Shown piece by piece: positions 47,123-50,350 of a stretch of 50,350 nt of DNA (its first letter is position 1; each line of letters opens with the position of its first letter). Source of the stretch: Enterococcus sp. PF1-24 (GTDB lineage Bacteria; Bacillota; Bacilli; Lactobacillales; Enterococcaceae); the NCBI RefSeq assembly GCF_029893325.1, contig NZ_JARXWL010000023.1, positions 1 to 50,350 of the forward strand. Reading direction: 5' to 3'. The position numbers and the translations under genes are program-made. Under the pieces are notes generated by a model. That model was not told the origin of the DNA. It worked only from the letters and a program-made list of their open reading frames with translations, and searched no databases.

Positions 47123-47359
47123 AAAAAAAGCGGAAAGACTTGTTCTGCATCTGAGTAAAGTGCAAGAAAAAATTATAGTGGTGTTTTCTGCCACGAATTT
47201 CTTCTTCACTTTATAGAGAGATGCAAAGTCTTGTAGCTAGATTATAAAAAAAGCGGAAAGACTTGTTCTGCATCCAAGTAAAGTGTAAGGAAAAATTATA
47301 GTGGTATTTTCCGCTACGAATTTCATTATCATTTTATTGAAGAAAGCTAGCTAGAGTAC
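47123..47359 (+). repeat. Tandem pair of the dispersed stem-loop repeat (123-bp period)
   Basis: Two units start at about 47123 and 47246; AGCGGAAAGACTTGTTCTGC recurs exactly 123 bp apart. Each unit folds as a long imperfect hairpin. In unit 1 AAGACTT pairs with AAGTCTT, GCATCT with AGATGC, GTAAAGTG with CACTTTAT, and the apical GTGG with CCAC. Unit 2 keeps the left half and apex (GTGG with CTAC, one G-U pair) but has lost much of the right arm. The units lie beyond the yidC terminator, between it and the membrane protein gene. Confidence 0.8.
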
Positions 47360-47388
47360 AAAAAAGAGAACCGCAACAGCGGTTCTCT
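47360..47388 (-). terminator. Terminator after yidC
   Basis: AGAGAACCGC (47365-47374) and GCGGTTCTCT (47379-47388) form a perfect 10-bp stem with a 4-nt loop. The A-run at 47360-47364 gives the T-run on the minus strand. Confidence 0.93.
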
Positions 47389-47402
47389 AAGAAGATAAAT
47401 GA

Positions 47403-48335
47403 TTATTTTTTACGTTGTTGTGCACCAGCATTGCGACCTTTACCGTCATTACGTTTTTTTGGTGAAATTGCTGGAGTTTCTTCTGTTGGTGTGACATCTT
47501 TAATAGGTGTCACTACTTGTTTTGGTGGATTTTTAGCTAATTCTTCTTGAATTTGCGCTTTGATTCTTGGTTTCATTAAAACGTTGGTAATGAAAGTTTG
47601 AATACAACCGAAAATCCCACCAACAACCCAGTATAAAGTTAAGCCAGCTGGAGAAGAGAAGGACATGAAAGCAATCATTAGTGGAGACATAATCATCATG
47701 CTCCGCATTGTTTTCTTTTGTTCTTCAGGGACGCCAATCATGGAAATCATGCTTTGACCTAAATAAGCTAAACCTGCTAAAATTGTTAAAACAATATTAG
47801 GGTTTCCTAAATTAATACCGAAAAAGCTTGCTTCACTGATACCTGGTGTATGGCGAACAGCTACATATAAAGCAGAAAAGATAGGCATTTGAATTAATAA
47901 AGGTAGACAACCAATTCCGCCAGTCATACTAAGATTATTGTCACGATATAAAGCTTGCATTTCTTGATTAGCAGCTAATTGCTCAGCTTGAGTTGTCGCT
48001 GCTTTGACTTTTTTATTGATAATATCTAATTGCGGTTTAATAGATTGCATTTTTTCACTTTGAACTAATGATTTACGTGATTGATTAATTCCTAAAGGCA
48101 TAATGATGATTCGCACGATAATGGTAATAAAAATAATCGCCCAACCATAGTTCCAATTGAAATTTTCAACCATATAAGTAATTACATCACCAATTGGTTT
48201 TGCTAAGAAACGGTAGATAACACCACTTTCATCAGGCGTTCCATCTGCATTAGTTTTTACACAGCCAGATAAGAACAAAACTAATGAGAGCATTCCAGAG
48301 CTCAGCATAATTTTTTTTATTTTATTTTTGGTCAT
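47403..48335 (-). CDS. yidC: Membrane protein insertase YidC (lipoprotein form)
   Basis: This 310-residue protein inserts proteins into the cytoplasmic membrane. A lipoprotein signal ends in LSGC with C25 as the lipidated residue. The 60KD_IMP core spans about 55-260 with five membrane segments (WNYGWAIIFITIIVRIIIMPLG; GGIGCLPLLIQMPIFSALY). The tail is basic (KKRNDGKGRNAGAQQRKK), as in YidC2-type proteins that contact ribosomes. It is not beside rnpA/rpmH but beside acylphosphatase, so it is probably the second YidC paralogue. GAGGAAG lies before the ATG. Confidence 0.95.
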   Translation of the reverse strand: MTKNKIKKIMLSSGMLSLVLFLSGCVKTNADGTPDESGVIYRFLAKPIGDVITYMVENFNWNYGWAIIFITIIVRIIIMPLGINQSRKSLVQSEKMQSIKPQLDIINKKVKAATTQAEQLAANQEMQALYRDNNLSMTGGIGCLPLLIQMPIFSALYVAVRHTPGISEASFFGINLGNPNIVLTILAGLAYLGQSMISMIGVPEEQKKTMRSMMIMSPLMIAFMSFSSPAGLTLYWVVGGIFGCIQTFITNVLMKPRIKAQIQEELAKNPPKQVVTPIKDVTPTEETPAISPKKRNDGKGRNAGAQQRKK

Positions 48336-48438
48336 TACTTTCTTCCTCTACTTAAAGATTTGCACAAAGAATACTATACTAGAAAAGTCGCGACTTTTCA
48401 ATCTGTTATTTTTTTTAAGATAAGTAAAAAATTCCTAT

Positions 48439-48717
48439 TTACCAATAAGTGACATCAAATTTTTTGCGTTCTTCAATGGTTGAATCATCTTGTAAAGTTA
48501 AAGTAGTGACTCTGCCACTAGGAGAAGGGGAGGCTTTAACTCTAGCTATAAAAGCTTGCATGGTTTCATTATCGGCGATTGCTTCAATAGAAACAGAACC
48601 ATTGTCTTCATTCCAGACCTTTCCTCGTACGCCTAATTCATCAGCTACCATTTTGGTCATATAACGGAAACCTACTCCTTGCACACGACCTTCAACATTC
48701 ATTCTGACTTTTCGCAA
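48439..48717 (-). CDS. acyP: Acylphosphatase
   Basis: This small cytoplasmic enzyme hydrolyses acyl phosphates. About 92 residues, with the active-site loop GRVQGVGFR (R18) and catalytic N36 in KVWNEDNG. The start is probably TTG 48717 (MRKVRMNVEG), 6 nt after GAGGTG. The frame is open to a GTG at 48726, but that codon lies within the ribosome binding site. It is divergent from the rRNA methyltransferase gene. Confidence 0.92.
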   Translation of the reverse strand: MRKVRMNVEGRVQGVGFRYMTKMVADELGVRGKVWNEDNGSVSIEAIADNETMQAFIARVKASPSPSGRVTTLTLQDDSTIEERKKFDVTYW

Positions 48718-48794
48718 ATTATCCACCTCATTTTTAAGTTTAGCATTTTTCTTTTATCATACCTTTTTCGTATCTTTCAGACAAGACTGAAAGG

Positions 48795-48803
48795 TGTTAT
48801 AAT
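48795..48803 (+). promoter_or_regulatory. Extended -10 promoter of the rRNA methyltransferase gene
   Basis: TGTTATAAT is a perfect extended -10, with TTTCAG as a weak -35 17 nt upstream, and lies about 19 nt before the ATG. Confidence 0.65.
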
Positions 48804-48821
48804 AACTCGAGGTGAACAGTG

Positions 48822-49583
48822 ATGAAAGAAATTTTATCTGTCAAAAATCAGTGGATTAAAGAATTAAAAAAATATCAAAAACGTAAATATCGCCAATTAG
48901 ATCAAAAATATTTATTAGAAGGTTTTCATTTAATTGAAGAAGCTGTTAAGGGACAGGCGCCAGTTGAAGCGATTTTAGTAACGCAACGGGGCATGAGCGA
49001 GTGGGGCAGCTGGTTAGCAGAGTTTCCTGAAGAAAAGCTATATTTTGTTAGTGATGAAGTGATGAAACAGTTATCAGAGCTACCAACACCCCAAGGTATC
49101 TTAGCGGTAGTAGCAATGACGAATCAAGCAGAGATTACTTTTGCAGGAAAATGGTTGTTATTAGATAACGTTCAAGATCCCGGAAACGTGGGAACGATGA
49201 TTCGCACCGCCGATATTTTTGGCTTTACTGGTGTAGTTTTAGGTGAAGGTACAGCTGATATTTATAATCCTAAAGTTTTACGGAGCATGCAGGGGAGTCA
49301 ATTTCATTTACCAATTATTCAAAAAGATTTACAAACAGCCATAAAGGAGTTAAAAGCTTTCGGCAGTCTGGTGTATGGTACAGAATTAAATGAAGAGGCA
49401 GTTGCCTTAAATGCAATAAATAAAACCACAAATCTGGCTTTAATTATGGGAAATGAAGGTCAAGGAGTTCAAAAAGAATTACTAACTTTAACTGACAAAA
49501 ATATTTACATTCCTATTAAAGGTCAAGCCGAATCCTTAAATGTTGCGATAGCAGCGGGGATTTTAATGTATGAGTTAGCTTAA
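48822..49583 (+). CDS. TrmH/SpoU-family RNA 2'-O-methyltransferase
   Basis: This 253-residue SAM-dependent methyltransferase probably acts on 23S rRNA. An N-terminal substrate-binding domain (about 1-95, with RQLDQKYLLEGFHLIEEA) is followed by a SPOUT knot domain. The three SpoU motifs are seen: LDNVQDPGNVGTMIRTAD, LALIMGNEGQG and IPIKGQAESLNVAIAAGI. It is closer to YsgA/TsnR-like members than to TrmL. The exact target is not known. The start is ATG 48822 after GAGGTGA; the GTG at 48819 is an in-frame alternative. Confidence 0.93.
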   Translation: MKEILSVKNQWIKELKKYQKRKYRQLDQKYLLEGFHLIEEAVKGQAPVEAILVTQRGMSEWGSWLAEFPEEKLYFVSDEVMKQLSELPTPQGILAVVAMTNQAEITFAGKWLLLDNVQDPGNVGTMIRTADIFGFTGVVLGEGTADIYNPKVLRSMQGSQFHLPIIQKDLQTAIKELKAFGSLVYGTELNEEAVALNAINKTTNLALIMGNEGQGVQKELLTLTDKNIYIPIKGQAESLNVAIAAGILMYELA

Positions 49584-49657
49584 CTGTTTAAAGCACATTA
49601 AAAGTATTAAGCTTTCTTTACGATAAATCACCTAAGCTAGTATTTTTTTTGTAAGCG

Positions 49658-49666
49658 TGCTATACT
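49658..49666 (+). promoter_or_regulatory. Extended -10 promoter of the HD-domain gene
   Basis: TGCTATACT is an extended -10, about 65 nt before the ATG at 49731. No good -35 was seen. Confidence 0.55.
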
Positions 49667-49730
49667 TGCCACATCAAAAGAGAAGAGAAAGTTTCTCAAT
49701 TGGATAATTTAAAAAGGTGGCCTTTACTTA

Positions 49731-50231
49731 ATGACAGAAAAATGGCGTGAAGATTCAGAGTATATGTCTTATGTAGCAGATTTACTAGCAACTGAAGAAG
49801 TTCAAAAGCTAGATGAATATATTCAACATTATCATTCAACTCGATTGGAACATTCAATCAGTGTTTCTTACAATAGTTATAAATTAGCAAAACGTTGGAA
49901 CGGTGATGCAAGAGCAACTGCACGAGCAGGTTTATTGCATGATTTATTTTATTACGATTGGCGGACAACTAAATTTGATGAGGGTTCTCATGCCTATATG
50001 CATCCACGAATTGCCGCTAAAAACGCCGCAAAAATTACAGAACTTTCAGATTTAGAGCGCGATATTATTATCAAGCATATGTGGGGGGCAACGATTGCAC
50101 CACCTAAGTATAAAGAAAGTTATATTGTAACTTTTGTTGATAAATATTGTGCTATTAAAGAAGCTGCAATTCCGTTAACTATGAGTATGAAAACTAAATG
50201 GCAACGTTACTTTAGTAAACAATCTGCTTAA
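49731..50231 (+). CDS. HD-domain hydrolase
   Basis: This 166-residue cytoplasmic protein has an HD metal-dependent phosphohydrolase fold: a first His at H41 (RLEHSISVSYNSY), the HD pair H70-D71 in GLLHDLFYYDW, a later His (HAYMHPRIAA) and a final Asp in VDKYCA. The substrate is unknown; relatives act on nucleotides. AAAAGGTGG lies upstream of the ATG. It stands alone behind an extended -10 promoter. Confidence 0.9.
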   Translation: MTEKWREDSEYMSYVADLLATEEVQKLDEYIQHYHSTRLEHSISVSYNSYKLAKRWNGDARATARAGLLHDLFYYDWRTTKFDEGSHAYMHPRIAAKNAAKITELSDLERDIIIKHMWGATIAPPKYKESYIVTFVDKYCAIKEAAIPLTMSMKTKWQRYFSKQSA

Positions 50232-50261
50232 AAAAATAAAAATACCAGTAATTCCGGCTCT

Positions 50262-50290
50262 TTGTCAACTGGTGTTGGTGAAGAGAAAAT
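50262..50290. mobile_element. Possible remnant of an ISL3-family terminal inverted repeat
   Basis: GGCTCTTTGTCAACTGGTG at 50262-50280 resembles the terminal repeats of ISL3-family insertion sequences (GGnTCTTTnnCAA type). No transposase and no matching second end lie in the window. It may be a solo relic or a chance match. Confidence 0.4.
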
Positions 50291-50312
50291 CCAATAGAAT
50301 AATTTGATTTTT

Positions 50313-50348
50313 GCAGTCAAGCAGCTTTCATTGCTTGACTGCTTTTTT
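50313..50348 (+). terminator. Terminator at the right edge
   Basis: GCAGTCAAGCA (50313-50323) pairs perfectly with TGCTTGACTGC (50332-50342), followed by six Ts. It probably ends the HD-domain gene. Confidence 0.9.
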
Positions 50349-50350
50349 CT

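Overview
The window is low-GC Firmicute DNA. Strong AGGAGG ribosome binding sites, T-box leaders, extended -10 promoters, an LPXTG surface protein and the block phoH-pgpH-ybeY-dgkA-era-recO-glyQ-glyS point to Lactobacillales, most likely an enterococcal relative (Enterococcus/Vagococcus-like). The genus is an inference. Most of the window is ordinary chromosomal core. No rRNA, tRNA, CRISPR array, prophage or intact insertion sequence was seen.

Layout. 0.4-4.6 kb: an ABC exporter of MacB/FtsX type (ATPase plus a large coiled-coil permease). 4.8-6.9 kb: an NfeD-like protein and a flotillin. 7.0-9.2 kb: thrS behind a threonine T-box. 9.3-12.1 kb: a small tail-anchored protein and an unknown 638-residue acidic protein with a long, apparently folded leader. 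12.2-17.2 kb: two DnaA boxes, a class B penicillin-binding protein, and a Rad3-type helicase carrying a Cas4/RecB-like nuclease domain. 17.4-23.2 kb: hom-thrC-thrB, then metY-metA behind a methionine T-box, so aspartate-derived threonine and methionine synthesis lie together. 23.4-24.8 kb: a PPDK regulatory protein divergent from a Zur-type regulator with a Zur-box-like operator at its own promoter. 25.0-31.9 kb: rpsU-yqeY, then phoH, pgpH, ybeY, dgkA, era and recO. 31.9-35.8 kb: a flavin-binding oxidase-family gene with an apparent N-terminal frameshift, then glyQ-glyS behind a glycine T-box.

The main accessory region is 35.8-44.3 kb. It is visibly AT-richer upstream and holds an Mga-like regulator, an unrecognised 112-residue membrane-anchored protein and a 2054-residue LPNTG-anchored adhesin. 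The adhesin has seven exact-register 333-bp pilin-type repeats. This looks like a self-contained regulated surface-adhesion locus. After it come an AEC-family transporter, a multi-pass membrane protein, yidC, acylphosphatase, a SpoU-family rRNA methyltransferase and an HD-domain protein.

The most unusual non-coding signal is a family of roughly 120-bp imperfect stem-loop repeats at about 4.6, 23.3-23.4 and 47.1-47.4 kb. Copies share sequence along their whole length, one locus is a 123-bp tandem pair, and the apical helix shows a compensatory base-pair change between loci. Several starts were moved from the longest open frame to the codon that follows a proper ribosome binding site.
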